In this document: positions 36,842 to 49,517 of the stretch, piece after piece
Numbering within the stretch: position 1 is the stretch's first letter
How the letters are laid out: every line of letters starts with the position of its first letter
Origin: Cryptomeria japonica
Taxonomy: Eukaryota; Streptophyta; Pinopsida; Cupressales; Cupressaceae
Direction: 5' to 3'
NCBI RefSeq assembly: GCF_030272615.1
Contig: NC_081415.1
Span: 232,011,303 to 232,075,302 of the forward strand
Length of the DNA: 64,000 nucleotides
The notes under the pieces: model-generated
Told to the model about the DNA's origin: nothing
Seen by the model: the letters and a program-made list of their open reading frames with translations, nothing else
Databases searched by the model: none
Program-made: the position numbers and the translations under genes

Positions 36842-37185
36842 ATTCTAATTCTGATTATTCATGGTTAGATCTGAAAAATATGCTTCCTTAATTACATTTC
36901 CATGTTTGATCTTTTGCAAATTTTAGAGGCTAATTGCATAAAACCCCTAAAATTTTCTTTTTAGTAATTAAGCTTGTGAAATGTTTAATTGTTAATGCTT
37001 TTTCAGATCTACCCTTCTATTGCAAATTGTCAATTCATATTTGTGCTTTAATTCTGAAAATTAAGTGGTTAAATGTCAAAACCCTAATTTTTAAAACCTT
37101 CTTGGTTCAACCTTTGACTGATAATTTTACTAATCAAAACACCTCCAAATCGGCTGTAACTTTGGATTCCGCAATAAAATCACAA

Positions 37186-37960
37186 TATCTCTCATCCTTG
37201 AAAATTTGGAAAAAAGTTGCGAGGACCGTGTGCACCCCGAGCGCCATCGTCCTCGACATTTTTTCTGAAATTTTGGGAGCTAGATCTTACTGTATTTTTC
37301 TGCTAAAATCCAGAATTTTGGCTGATTTTATCAATTCTAACACTTTCAAAATTAAAGTCAAAGTTGGTCTAGTGATTGCTTGGATAAAGGCTTATAATCA
37401 TTCAAAAATTGTTGAAATTAAAATTCATATCAAAATTGTGTTCCTTACAGTCCTAAATCTAAAAAGTGTGTTGGCATTCATTCGAAATTTCAGTGCTTTA
37501 TTCAAATTTTTACAATTTGTGACTTTTGAAATTAAGTGTTTAATTGCAACAACTCTAATTTCCGCTTTCAAATTTGAATTTTGCATGAAATCGAGTCAAC
37601 TTTTGAATTTCAAAGCCTACATTGCTTTCAGTATTCCCTCTAAAATCATAAAATTCAAAATTTTAGTTTCCCTCTCTTTTTCAAAATTTGAATTTTGCAT
37701 TTTTCAACAATCTTGGTAGGGTTCAATTTTGAGATTGCAACTTTAATTTGGCCTATCTACAGATCATAAAATCACTCAATTTTTTCAGATTAGCTTTAAA
37801 ATCATCATAACTTTCATCCCTGAAAATTTCAAAAAAAGTTGCGAGGACCGTGTGCACTCCGTTCGCCACGGTCCCTGACATTTTTTCCGAAATTTCGGGA
37901 GATTGTCCTGATTGCATTTAACAGCTTAAATCTAGGAGATTGGCTGATTTTATTAAAATT
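37186..37960. repeat. Duplicated leader block of element E
   Basis: Two degenerate copies of about 150 bases (37186-37340 and 37805-37960) centre on GAGGACCGTGTGCAC (37221 and 37843) and continue through CCGAAATTTCGGGAG-like and TTGGCTGATTTTAT words. A shorter third copy of the core lies in both LTRs (about 36422 and 43046). Confidence 0.8.
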
Positions 37961-38002
37961 TGCTACCTATAAAATTTGAAATCTTCTCTCTCTCTTTAGT
38001 GC

Positions 38003-41000
38003 ATGAGTTTTACAACAATAAGCCCTACTTACACTATTCCCGTTAGACGAAGCCTTAGAATTAAGTCTTTCCAAGGTTTAATTACTGAGGAAATGGAACC
38101 TAATTTGAATGGCCTTTTTAACGAGGACACGGGTAATTCCTCTAATCCTCTTAATGATGAAGAAGCTCTGCATGAGGTTTCTGTAGAACAAATTTCGAAA
38201 TTGGATAACCAATTTGATGATTTTCGAGAATGGATGTCTCAAGAATACCCCGATAGTGAAGCTCTTTCCTTAATTGAGGGTCTAAAACGTATGGTTCAAA
38301 GTGATAAGAATGGAATTGATATTTTGTGTGGTATTGCACACATTGTGGATTCGAATGTGATGCCTATGAAGAGTTGTTCCGAAACTTTAGGTTATACACA
38401 ACCTCCTACTCAAGTTAATCATTCTATTCCTTTGACAACTCCTATTGCTAGTATACCTACTTTTACATCAAACATAATGACTACTTCAATACAAGACATT
38501 CCTCCTATGATCAATAGTCATGGGGGCAATCCCTCTTCTTCAATCAACCCTCTTCCTTCATTCAATCCAACTTCTTCATTTATTCCTTCAATAAGTTTTC
38601 CTATTATATCTCCACAAATGAACATGACACAAGGGGGCAATTCATTTAACCATTCCATTCCTCCTTGTAGTGTTCCTCCTTTCCAATCATCTCCTATGAC
38701 CAACCATCATAGTGTCCCACCACCTTACTCTCAATCAATACCTTCTTTCAATAACATAATACCTCCATCACAATCTAACACGTCTAATATGAACTCTTCG
38801 ACTAAAGCGACCATTAACAATCTTGCACAAACTGTCTCTTCTTTACAGCAACAAATTGCCTCTATGAATCAATCTAAGTTTAGTGTGCCCACATTTGATG
38901 TTGCGAGCCCACTTTCTCTTGACATTGTTCGAGCTATCCCCCCTAAACATGTTGAAATTCCGCATTTGGAGCTTTATAATGGTAAGGGTGATCCTCTAAC
39001 ACATGTTAAGACCTTTCAAACAATATGTACCGATTTTGCTTATGACCAAAGGTTGCTTGCAAAACTGTTTACTAGAACATTAAGAGATAAAGCCCTACAA
39101 TGGTATTGCTCGTTGCCTTCTTATTCTATTTCTTCTTTAGAACAACTTGCAAATGCTTTTATTCAACAATTTCAAAACAATATAAGTCCTAAAGTTACTT
39201 TGATTGATTTAACGCATTGTAAACAAGGTGTTAAAGAAAAAGTGACTGATTTCATTGGTAGATATAAGCATTTGTATGCTCAAATTTCTTTTCCAGTACC
39301 TGACAATGATATTCAAAGAATCTTTATTTCTAATTTACAAAAATATATTAGAGAAAAACTTCTGTTTTCTGAGTTTACCTCTTTCCAACAGTTGTGCGCA
39401 ACTCTTCACAATTATCAACTGATTGTGAGTCAAATGGAACAAGCAAATCCTATGGCTCCGAGTGATAAGGGTGATAGTAGTCAACAACCATTTGGGAAGT
39501 TTAAATCGAACAGAGAGTCAATTAAATTCAATGAAAACATCATCAACAACAATGTGAATGCAGCATCAGGTGTGCCTCCTATTTCTAAGTTTTTCAAGAA
39601 AGAAAGAAAGTTTACTCCTTGGAATGAATCATTGCATAGTATTATGAACAAGTTATTGGAACAAAATGTGCTCACTCTTCCTCCTATAAAGCAAATAGAT
39701 CCTGCAAAGATTAATTCACCCTATTTTGATAACAAATCTTTTTGTCAATTTCATCATCAACCTGGGCATGATACTGAAAAATGGTTTGCTTTAAAGGGTA
39801 AAATTCAAGATTTGATTGATAATAATACTATCTCTATTTCTGGTGTGAATGATAAAGGCAACACATCTGTAGCTCCTCCTAACCAAAATCTTAAGATTTT
39901 TACTGATCCATTACCTTCTCATACCTCTAATGTGATTGAGACTAATGATTCCTCTTTCTCACCTGATAGTCTTGTGTCTATGACTCCGAATGTGATTAAC
40001 TTTGTAGAGCAGCAGAAAATCCCTAAAGAACCTTCCATCACATTTGATTCCAGTGAAACTATCAGGGCACCTGATGGTCCTTTATATATAGTTGCAAAAG
40101 TCAAGAATATACCTTGCCATGGAGTGCTTATTGATCCGTCTTGCATGATTAATGTCATTATTGAAGAATTTATTTTTACTTTGCAATTGAATCAAGTAAT
40201 CTATGACAAAACAAATGTGGTTGTGAAACTATTTGATGCATTTTCTTCTCCTGCAATTGGTTCTATTACATTACCTATTGAGGTCCATAACAAATCTCTT
40301 GATGTGAGCTTTGCTATTATTCCATCATCCGAACAATTTCATGTGAAGCTAGGCTATCCTTGGCTATCTTCCATGAAAGCTATTGCTTCTCCTATTCACA
40401 AGTGTTTGAAATTTCCCCATAATGGTGAAGTTGTTACTGTCAATCATAGTCTCTTTAAACCAGCTGAAAGAACTTCTAGCGTTCCTATTGATTATTTTTG
40501 GCCTAAACAATTCCAATCTCTTCCACCGCGAAGTGATCATCTTTTCAAATCTTATCAAAAGTGGAAAAAAGATATGATCCTATCTCTAAGTGAACCTAGA
40601 ACACCCAAACTTGATATTCCTATCGTTCTTGAGAAGGAAGTTCTTCCTTTGGAAGATAAAACTAATGTCTTTCCTCAAGAAGATTCCCAACTCATCCCTA
40701 TGGATGTGACTAGGTCTATGACTAATAAACTTTCTAAAGGTAGACCTATACCTCCTCGTCATGATGGACTTGGTCTCCTTCCTAAACCAAATATTCCTCC
40801 TTTATATGGAGCAGTTCCTCCTCCTTCCTCTTATGGAGAGAAGAGACCTTCCTCTTCTCCTATTGTTCAACCTAAGAGACCACAACCTAAACACCCAAGT
40901 GATAAGGATGAGAACATTCCTCCTCAATCTTCTCAACTTCCTACTAAGACTAGACGGAATTGTTCTACATGTGAACGCCAATGAAAGCATCGTCTTAGAG

Positions 41001-41449
41001 CTCAGGCAGCTGCTTCTCAAACTTTGCAATCCGCAAAAACACCTTCAGCTAGTATTATTCCATTTTCTCCTCAGCCGAAAATTGAGCCAAAATCTCCTAA
41101 ACATAAGATACATGATGGTCTTGATCCTGTGCGAGTTAAAGATCCTATTTTTATAAATCTTGATGATGATATAGATGAAAATGTTATTCATGATGAAAAT
41201 GTTACTTCTTTTCATTCTGACAGTGAATGTGAATATGCTGATGTTGATAACCATTTATCTAACAAATTTTCTAAAGCACTTATCCTAGCTCCTAGACAAG
41301 AACAACGTGGCTTGGAACATGAACATAACCCTTGTTTGGATCGTGTGATAGCTCCATCTGCTGTGTTGGATGTTCCTCCTCTAGTGTGTTTCCTGCCTTC
41401 CAGAAATATTGATCAGCAAGATCGGGGGGTGGATGACGTGCTGGACTAG
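38003..41449 (+). pseudogene. Element E gag-protease ORF, one in-frame stop
   Basis: A single frame of 1,149 codons runs from the ATG at 38003 to 41449, broken only by a TGA at 40982-40984 (possibly from an Arg CGA). Residues 1-290 are Ser/Pro/Asn-rich. Residues about 310-470 form a retrotransposon gag capsid domain, with YNGKGDPLTHVKTF, DKALQWYCSLP and LANAFIQQF. A short Cys/His segment, FCQFHHQPGHDTEKWFALK, lies near residue 580. Residues about 680-800 look like a retropepsin fold (VKNIPCHGVLIDPSCMINV), but the usual Asp-Ser/Thr-Gly is Asp-Pro-Ser, so activity is doubtful. The C-terminus is Pro-rich. No polymerase follows. The near-intact frame fits a fairly recent insertion. Confidence 0.85.
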
Positions 41450-42190
41450 TTTCATTAGCATAGCAGACTCTCTCCTCCTCTCTTGATCTCTTTTGTTACT
41501 TCTTCTATGTGTTACTCTCATTCTTCTATTTGTTGTCCTTAGTGTTGTCTACTTGAGGACGATGCACAGCATTGAGATCTCTTTTGGTCTCTCTCATGTT
41601 GACTCAAAAGACACATGTGTTCCCTTCTTCTAGGTGACTTTCCTTGATTGGGGAATGAAGAACAATTATGCATACATACATATGATATACATGAATTATC
41701 ATACAGCATACTGACCCTGAGGAAAGCGAAGTCACCTTGTGCTTTGTGTTTTGTGTCTATTATCCTTGGGCTTATCTCACACTTGGGGGCTAAATCCTTG
41801 TGATAATGTGCTCCTTTCCCTTCTCATTTCTTATATGTATCACTACCTTAAAACAATCACCCCCGGTGAGGCATGTGCAATCGCTTTAACGTAGGGGGGC
41901 ATACACCCCGTTCATATCTTTTCAAGATACTTGAAAATTTCTTGGCGAATTTAGCTCTGCCTTGAAAATTTTTGGTATCTTTCTTGCATGAACCATAGTG
42001 AGGGAACCTTATTAATAACAGTCATGGTTCTCCCTCATGATCTTCCCTTTTACTTTGTCAATCGAAGTCGTAAGATCCTTAGTCCACTGGAGGCTTGGTG
42101 TATCTTGCCTCCTTGACGTGGTGAAAGTCTTTCAATGTTGTTTCCTTGTACTTTACCAGAAGTATGGGCGTACGCTTATACTCCCGCTAA
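41450..42190 (+). other. 3' non-coding region of element E
   Basis: About 740 bases between the gag-protease ORF and the purine tract, with no recognisable protein. It is pyrimidine-rich at first and then mixed. This is where a complete Gypsy element would carry, or have lost, pol. Confidence 0.6.
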
Positions 42191-42203
42191 AGTGGGGGCT
42201 AAA
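42191..42203 (+). other. Polypurine tract of element E
   Basis: AGTGGGGGCTAAA lies immediately before the 3' LTR start TGTAGCATCC. Confidence 0.75.
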
Positions 42204-43443
42204 TGTAGCATCCTAAAATTGTGAAACTTGCAATTTCGACTGCATTTGGGTCTTCACGATGGCGGTGCAATGTTGAACCTGAATGGAGACCCCGAAACCT
42301 ATTTGCGACATCAAAAACTGCATATTTCTGCACCTTGGCCTGATCCTTCCTTGCACCCTGCTATCTCGGGAGGTGGGACCATGGCGCCCAGTGCCCTAGT
42401 CCTTCAGGACCATGGCGCCTAGCACCCTGGTCCCCCAGGACCATGGCGCCTAGTGCCCTAGCCCTATTTTGGGCCCGGTCTCTTGTTGGGCATCGAGTCT
42501 TTAAGTTTGTAATTCAGAAAATAATGCTTCTAGGTCAGCCTAAGGTTGGAAAAATCAGTCTCTCAACCCTAATTGACAAGTATATAAACTAGATTTCCCC
42601 TCCCAGAAGAAAGTAGGGAGAAAAAAAAACATAGGTGTGCAAGAGGCGGAAGCGATATTCAAATATTCAAGCATTCAAGCATTCCTTCAAGCAATTGAGC
42701 ATTCTAAGTCTCCATTCAAGGCTAGGTGTTGCATTCAAGACAAGGATTCAACCATTGAAGAGGAGATCACATACAACATACATTACACCTTCGCATGTGA
42801 GAATACAAACATTCTTACAACAAGGTATCAGTACTTGTTTACATTACAAACATTTACATTTACAGCATTCTCATTTCTTGGTTAATTCCAAAACCGGGGT
42901 TTGACCTAAAGGCAAACCCCTAATCCCTAACCCCCCAATTGTCCTCTCTTTTCTGTGTGTAGGTTGCAAGTATGCGACTGTAATTGAAGATCTGGAATCC
43001 TTGTGCAGAGACGAACAGATCCACCTTCGTTTCGCGGATTTTTCGGAGCACCGTGTGCACTCCGAGCGCCATCGTCCCATCAACTTTCGCTCAAATTTGC
43101 AGAACAGCATCGTCTCGACATTTTACTGCTAATTCCAGGTCTACAGCTTCATCTTGTATCCCTATCTCTATTTATAAGCGAATCTTTCTTACTTTACATG
43201 CATTCCTAGTTCAATCATTTTATCTACATTCTTTACAAAAGAGGGTATCCTTGATGTCTTAACCCTTGAAACTCATTTAGAATCCAATCCTGCATTGTGT
43301 GGGATTGGATCTTGTGGGTTTCAACCCCTCTTTTGAATGTAAATTCTCTCCTAAGTGAAAACCATCAACCCTAGTGACCTCCCTTCTCTCTCCTTGGAGT
43401 TGGGGAGGGGAGAACAACTAGGGTTCGATTTTTCCGTTTTATA
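42204..43443 (+). repeat. 3' LTR of element E
   Basis: About 1,240 bases, matching 35573-36819. It ends TTTTATA where the 5' copy has CTTTACA, so the terminal CA has become TA. Confidence 0.92.
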
Positions 43444-46400
43444 GAAGGTAACAATCAAAATCAATGAAGGGAAGGGTAAAGAAGTAGTAGAAGAGGATGG
43501 CACCCCTGAACCAGATCCTATTCTACCTGAAGAACCTTTCCTTAGAGCCATCAAAGCCTTAGGAAGGAAGTCCCTAGAAAGAGTGCCATTTTTGTGGAAA
43601 AATAGAACCAGAAGTGGTCATGGAGTAGATTGAAGGATTGGAGATTCACTTTGAATGTGATGGAATTAGTGAAGCACAAAAGGTGAAGGTAGCCAAATCT
43701 AGATTGAGAGGAGAAGCCTTGACTTGGTGGAAGTTCATCCAAGAGGAGAGGCAAAAGGAGGGTAAGAACCCAATTTCTACTTGGAAAGGAATACTAGCCA
43801 AGGTGAGATAAGCCTATATCCCTGAAGACTATGAAATTCAATTACACAAGAGGAGACAAAACTTGAGACAAAGAGAACTAGATGTGAGTAGCTACACTGA
43901 GGAATTTCAGAAGTTGTGTCTGAGATCTAAGGTGGTGGAAGATGAAAGAATCAAGGTATCCAAGTACTTGAATGGTTTAAGATGGAATATACAAGAAGAG
44001 TTAAGTTTGTTGTGTCCTAGTACTGTCCACAAGTGCTATCAATTGGCACTCAAGGTGGAAGAGAAGAGCAAAAAGAAGCAAGAGAAAAGCAATAGAGGTG
44101 GAGGTAGGGGAAGAGATGGCAGATGCCATAGAGGTAGCTATGGTGGAAGAAGTGCAGACCAAAGATCCCAAGGGGAATCCAAGCTGGTAGAGTAGAGCGG
44201 GGGATTCCAATAGAAAGAGTAGCTATAGAGGAAGGGGATCTAGTAACTCTAGTAGAGGAAGGTCTAGTGGATTAGGAAGAGGGTCCTATTTCACCACAAT
44301 CAAGTTCTACAATTGCCATCAACTTGGACACCCGACCTATAGATGTCCTAAGAAGTCTTCTTCATCCCAAGGAGGTGAGAGGAGAGTAAATTATATGCAA
44401 AAGATGCAGCAAATGTGAAGGCATCAGAAGTGAGTTTAGATTCTGAGGTTGGAGAGAATCTCATGATGTGAAGAGTTTTGATCAAAGAACCAGTCATGGA
44501 GGAACCTAGCCAAAGGAGATCCTTGTTTAGGATAAAGTGCAAGATTATGGGTAAAGTGTGTAGAGTGGTCGTGGATTCAGGTTCCACTGATAATATAGTG
44601 TCAGAATAAGCAGTAAGTACACTCAACCTACAAATAATTCCACATAGTGATCCTTATAGGGTTACTTGGCTCAACAAGGGGCAAAATATGCTAGTGAATG
44701 AACAAACTTGAGTGGAGTTCACTATAGGAGGCTACAAGGACAAAATCTTGTGTGACATCTTGCCAATGGATGCATGCCACCTACTCCTAGGTAGGCCTTG
44801 GAAATTTGATAGGAAAGCAATACACCATGGGGAAAATAATTCCTATATTTTTCAAAAATATGGGATTACCTATAAAATTTAGTCCATAGGAGATCAAGAA
44901 GAGGGCAGATCTAAAGGTTCCAATGTGCTACTAGTTGGTGAGAAGGAGTTAATTAACACTCTCAAGGAAGGAGAAGGAGTGGGATTTGCACTTGTAGTGA
45001 AACCAAAAGAAGAAATCAAGGATAAGAAAGTATGCATTCCCAATGAAGTGCATCAGATACTAAATTAGTTCAAGGACATCATAAGTGATGGAATAAATGC
45101 AACCTTGCCTCCTCAACGTGCCATAAGTCACCAAATTGACTTCATACCCAGAGCCTCATTGCCTAATAAGGTAGCTTGCAAAATGACACCGGAGCAGAAT
45201 AAAGAGGTAGCTAAACAAATCCAAGAACTCTTGGATAATGCTCTGATAAGGAAGAGCATCAACCCATGTGTAGTTCCCACCATTTTGGCACCAAAGAAGG
45301 GAGGTACTTGGAGACTTTGCACTAATTCTAGAGCCATCAACCAGATTACAATTGGGTATAGGTTTCCCATTCCAAGAATTGAAGATTTGATGGATTGTTT
45401 AGGAGGTGTTGAGTATTTTACCAAGATAGACCTTAAGAGTGGTTACCACCAAATCAGAATCAAGGAGGGAGATGAATGGAAGACAACATTCAAGACCACA
45501 GAAGGACTTTATGAATGGCTTGTTATGCTATTTGGACTCACAAATGCCCCTAGCACATTCATGAGACTCATGAATGAATTTCTCAAGGATTAAATTGGTA
45601 AACTTGTTGTTGTTTATTTAGATGGAATCTTGATTTTTAGTAAGTTTAAAGATAAACATCTTAAGCATATAGAGATTGTATTGAAGAAATTATGTGATAC
45701 GAAACTAACTATCAATCTGGAGAAATGTGAGTTCATGAAACAAGAGTTGGTATATCTTGGGTTTTTAATCTCAAGTGGTAATTTGAAGATGGGTACCTCC
45801 AAGGTGGAAGCCATAACTAGTTGGCCTACACCTAAGACAACAAGTGAAGTGAGGAGTTTTCATGGCTTGACACAATTTTATAGGAAGTTCATCAAAGGGT
45901 TCAATGAGATATGTGCACCTATGCTTAACACAATCAAAGGAGGTGTGAAGACTAAGTTTCAATGGACAAAAGAAGCACAAAGAGGATTTTATATTTTGAA
46001 GACAAAGGTGGCCACTCAACTGGTACTAGTTCTTCCAAGCTTTGACAAGCTCTTCACCATAGAATGTGATGCAAGCAACATAGTAGTTGGAGCGGTTCTA
46101 AGTCAAGATAATAGACCGGTTGCATTTTTTAGTGAAAATCTCAATGATGTCAAGAAAAGGTATGCTTCTTATGATTTGGAGTTATATGCACTTGTACAAT
46201 CACTTAGGAAATGGAGGCATTATTTGCTGCCTAAAGAATTTGTGGTTTATACTGATAACCAAGCTCTTAGTTTTCTCAACTCACAAGAAAAGTTGAATCA
46301 TAGGCATATCAAATGGGCAGAGTATTTGAAGTCCTATACTTTCACCATTAAACATAAGAAAGGTCAATGCAATAAAGTTGTTGAAACATTAAGTAGAAGG

Positions 46401-47924
46401 TTTCTAACAATTCACAAAGTGCAGCTCAAGAGCATTGGAGTGGATAGTTTCAAGGGGTTATACCAAGATGATGAAGATTTTGCTTCCATCTATAAGGTTT
46501 GTCAAGAGTTTAGAAATCATTTTCATGGTGAATATGCAGATTTTACCTTACAATATGGTCTTTTGTTTAAAGGAGGACAACTTTGTGTACCTAGAGGGTC
46601 CATGAGAGAAACTTTGATGCAAGAGAAGCACAATGTTTGTTTAAGTGGACATTTTGGGTTGAACAAGACTTTGGAGTTTGTCCAAAGATTCTACCATTGA
46701 CCAAGAATGCAAAGGGATATCAGAAAGTATGTGGAACAATGTATGGTTTGTCAAAAGGCAAAGGGAAACTCTTCTAATGTTGGACTCTATCGACCTTTAC
46801 CTATCCCAAACCAGCCATGTGAATGTGTAAGTATGGACTTTGTTGTTGGTTTGCCCAAGACCAAATCAGGATTTGATAGCATCTATGTTGTGGTATATAG
46901 ATTTAGAAAAATGGCCCATTTTATTCCATGTAAGGTGACTCATGATGTTAGTCATATTGCTCACTTGTTTTTCAAGGAATTCATTAGGATTCATGGCTTA
47001 CCTATCAGTATAGTATCAAATAGAGATGCAAAATTCATTGGTCATTTTTGGAAGACTTTATGGCAGAGATTGGGCACTAACTTGTCTTTCAGCTCAGCCT
47101 ACCACCCCCAAATGGATAGAAAAACAGAGGTGGTAGATAGAACACTTGGGAAGCTTCTTATGTTTTTGACTAAGGAGTATGGACAAGCTTGGGATCGGAT
47201 CATCCATCAAGCTGAATTTGCCTACAATGATAGTGTGAATAGATCAACCAGTAAGAGTCCTTTTGAGGTAGTTTATGGCCTTCATCCTAGAGGTGTGTTG
47301 GAGCTCAGAGATATTGGGAAGATGGAACAAAAGAGTGGACATGTTGTAGACATGGCTCAGTCCATGAAATAGATTCATTAGCAGGTTAGGCAGGCCTTAC
47401 TAGACACCTCTCAAAGAATCAAAGATAAAGTGGATGAAAAGAGGAGGGATATTCAATTTGTTATTGGGGACTTGGTCATGGTTCATTTGAACAAAGAAAG
47501 GCTTTATAAAGGTGTTCCTAGAAAGATTCAGATGAGGAGGATTGGACCTTGTAAGGTCTTGGCTAAGTATGGGCAAAATGCCTACAAACTTGATCTACCT
47601 GGAGACATGGCTTTATCTCCTATATTTAATATTGCAGACTTGGTGCAGTATAAAGGCACACTTCCAAAGGAATGTAGTAGAGTATCATAGGTCTCCCAAT
47701 CACTTTCAGACCTACCCTTGCCACCTACATCATTGCTTCAAGCCGAGAAGGTATTGGATTCAAGAATCCTCAAGAAGACTAGGCAAACCGCTTATATGGA
47801 ACATTTGGTCAAGTGGCAGCATCTTCCAGAATCTTAAGCCACTTGGGTACTTGAAGAAAAATTTCCTAAGATTGTAATCCCCCTCTCTTTTTTGCCTAAA
47901 TGAGTCATTTGACTTCTTTCTCAT

Positions 47925-47934
47925 TGGGGGAGTA
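47925..47934 (+). other. Polypurine tract of Gypsy D
   Basis: TGGGGGAGTA directly before the 3' LTR start TGGTGCAGG. Confidence 0.75.
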
Positions 47935-49512
47935 TGGTGCAGGAGCACCTAGTTCTATCTAGTTTTGATGCATTTTCATATTTTGGAGTGATTGATCATG
48001 TTTGGGATCCATGAATGAATAACGGATTGTGGTTAGGTCCACAAGTGTGGTTTAGAGTTATTTGAAGTGTATTTGTCATCAAGTTTTGTTTGTTTTATCA
48101 GTTTTGGCCAATGTGCCCTTGTAAGCCTAAAATTGCATTATTTTGCAAAATAGGGTAAAAATCATTGTAAGGACTTATTAGGAATTTGGTCATGTTTTTT
48201 TGATGTTAGGGAACCATCCTAGGAGGTTTAGAATGAATAGAAATTCATAAATGGCAAAAATGCAAATGGGAGCAAAAGTTTTCATTGTTGCTTGACAACT
48301 TTTTGCAACTTTTTGAGCAACTTTGCAAAATTGAGCAAATCGGTGGTTAGGAAACCGATGAGGGGTTGATTATGACCAAGGAGGAATATAAAATGATTTT
48401 ACATGGGTTGGAATATCTAGGAGCAAGTTTGAATAACATTTGAAGACAATTTCCAGATTTTTGCATAAGTTATTATTATTTTGGTAGCAGCAGTCTGTAC
48501 CAAATGGATTGATCTTATTATTGTCCTTCCATGGTGGTTTAGTAAATTATATTGTGTTGCTCAGAAAGAATTTTTATCCTTTCTTAGTGTAGGTTTGGTG
48601 TGTGATTACAATTTGTCTTATACTGCACTGCTCTCGGTCTAAGCAAGGGTTTAAGACCCTCGACATGGTTCCAACTTGAAACCCCATTGTATTTGTTCAA
48701 TGGCCCTTGGAATTCAATTCAAGGAACCTTTTTATAGTGTACATATTCTTTGGAATTTCTTGGAGGTTGTTTGGAAGCCACTTACCATCATATCCTAGGC
48801 AAGCTCTGCCATAGCCTGACTAGGGATATAACTGTCATTTTTGTTTGTACTTGTAGGGATGAACAAATGTGAATGTACCAAGTGTTTGGAATGGAAGTAT
48901 GAAGCATAGAAGAGTCTCAGTGAAGAGATGGAGGTGTGATAGGGTGTAGAAACTAATAAACCCTATTGGAGAAGATCGTTAACTCTAAAACCCTCAAAAG
49001 TGCCATTCTTGGGATCCGTACCGGTACGGATAGAACAAACAACCTACCCTAGTAAATCTAAAATTTTGTCCAAAAGGGTACTTGGATCACCAAGGATTTT
49101 TGGGGGTCCTTTGGAGGTTTTTTGAGTAATTGCACAAAAACTAGTAAGGTAGGGCTAGTAGGGGCTCTAGGGCTACTAGGCCTAGAAAATAGGAATAAGA
49201 GGAAGCAATGGAAAAAAGGAGTGTAGCCAATCAAAGGACCACATGAGTGGAATTGAAACACCTACTATACACCCCCTAAGACCCTTGCAAGTGTATGTTG
49301 GAGGTTTGGATAACTGGATGGTTGGATTTACTCTAGTGAATCCCAGCCAGGCTTGTGAGTAATATGAGCAAACATGTTGATAGGGAGCACTCCAAAGGAG
49401 TTTAATTGTTTGAATTGTTAATGGAAAAGCAAAGGTTGATGGGAGCCCACTAAAATATCATTGACCTACCTATTGAGCAAGGTGTAACTCTTTTGTGAGA
49501 ATCTCCCCATCA
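47935..49512 (+). repeat. 3' LTR of Gypsy D
   Basis: About 1,578 bases, matching 33775-35366 with scattered substitutions. Ends CCCCATCA before the TAAAA duplication. Confidence 0.92.
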
Positions 49513-49517
49513 TAAAA

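Larger units (their letters stand above)
35573..43443 (+). mobile_element. Gag-protease-only LTR element E (TR-GAG-like), nested in D
   Basis: LTRs at 35573-36819 and 42204-43443 are very similar. The flanks are GATGG (35568-35572) and GAAGG (43444-43448), a five-base target duplication with one change, and deletion of the element restores D's gag frame. Inside is one long ORF with retrotransposon gag and a protease-like segment but no reverse transcriptase, RNase H or integrase. About 750 non-coding bases then precede the purine tract. This matches the class described as terminal-repeat retrotransposons with GAG. Ty3/Gypsy affinity follows from the gag type and is moderately supported. Confidence 0.93.
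35392..47878 (+). pseudogene. Gypsy D gag-pol polyprotein, split and inactivated
   Basis: Gag starts near 35392, is interrupted at 35573-43443 and resumes at 43449. Gag capsid remains at about 43630-44100. The zinc knuckle near 44310 reads FYNCHQLGHPTYRC and lacks the first Cys. Protease has VVVDSGST (near 44570). Reverse transcriptase (45105-45650) has YLDG instead of the catalytic YxDD. RNase H (about 46045-46400) keeps TDNQAL. Integrase has an H2C2 zinc finger split by a stop at 46698, then MDF, VSNRD (usual Asp changed to Asn, near 47020) and TEVVDRTLG. A GPY-type region (47540-47690) precedes a chromodomain relic (about 47750-47878) with YMEHLVKWQHLPES and ATWVLEEKFP, cut by a stop. Frameshifts near 43600 and many stops confirm inactivity. 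Confidence 0.92.
33775..49512 (+). mobile_element. Ty3/Gypsy chromovirus D, interrupted by nested element E
   Basis: LTRs at 33775-35366 and 47935-49512 are flanked by TAAAA on both sides (33770-33774 and 49513-49517). The internal region reads gag, zinc knuckle, protease, reverse transcriptase, RNase H, integrase and a C-terminal chromodomain on the plus strand, which identifies a chromovirus of Ty3/Gypsy. Its 15.7-kb span is explained by an inner element of 7.87 kb inside gag. Removing that element and one copy of its target duplication restores the gag frame. The two LTRs differ by scattered substitutions and small indels, so the insertion is not recent. Confidence 0.95.

Noticed and set aside
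36934-37719. 261-codon plus-strand ORF in the leader of element E
   Set aside because: AT-rich, Phe/Ile/Lys-biased, no domain, and overlaps the duplicated leader block. Probably a chance open frame.
42635-42904. ORFs of 82-89 codons repeated at 36011-36280
   Set aside because: They are the same segment of the two LTRs of element E, so repetition is expected.
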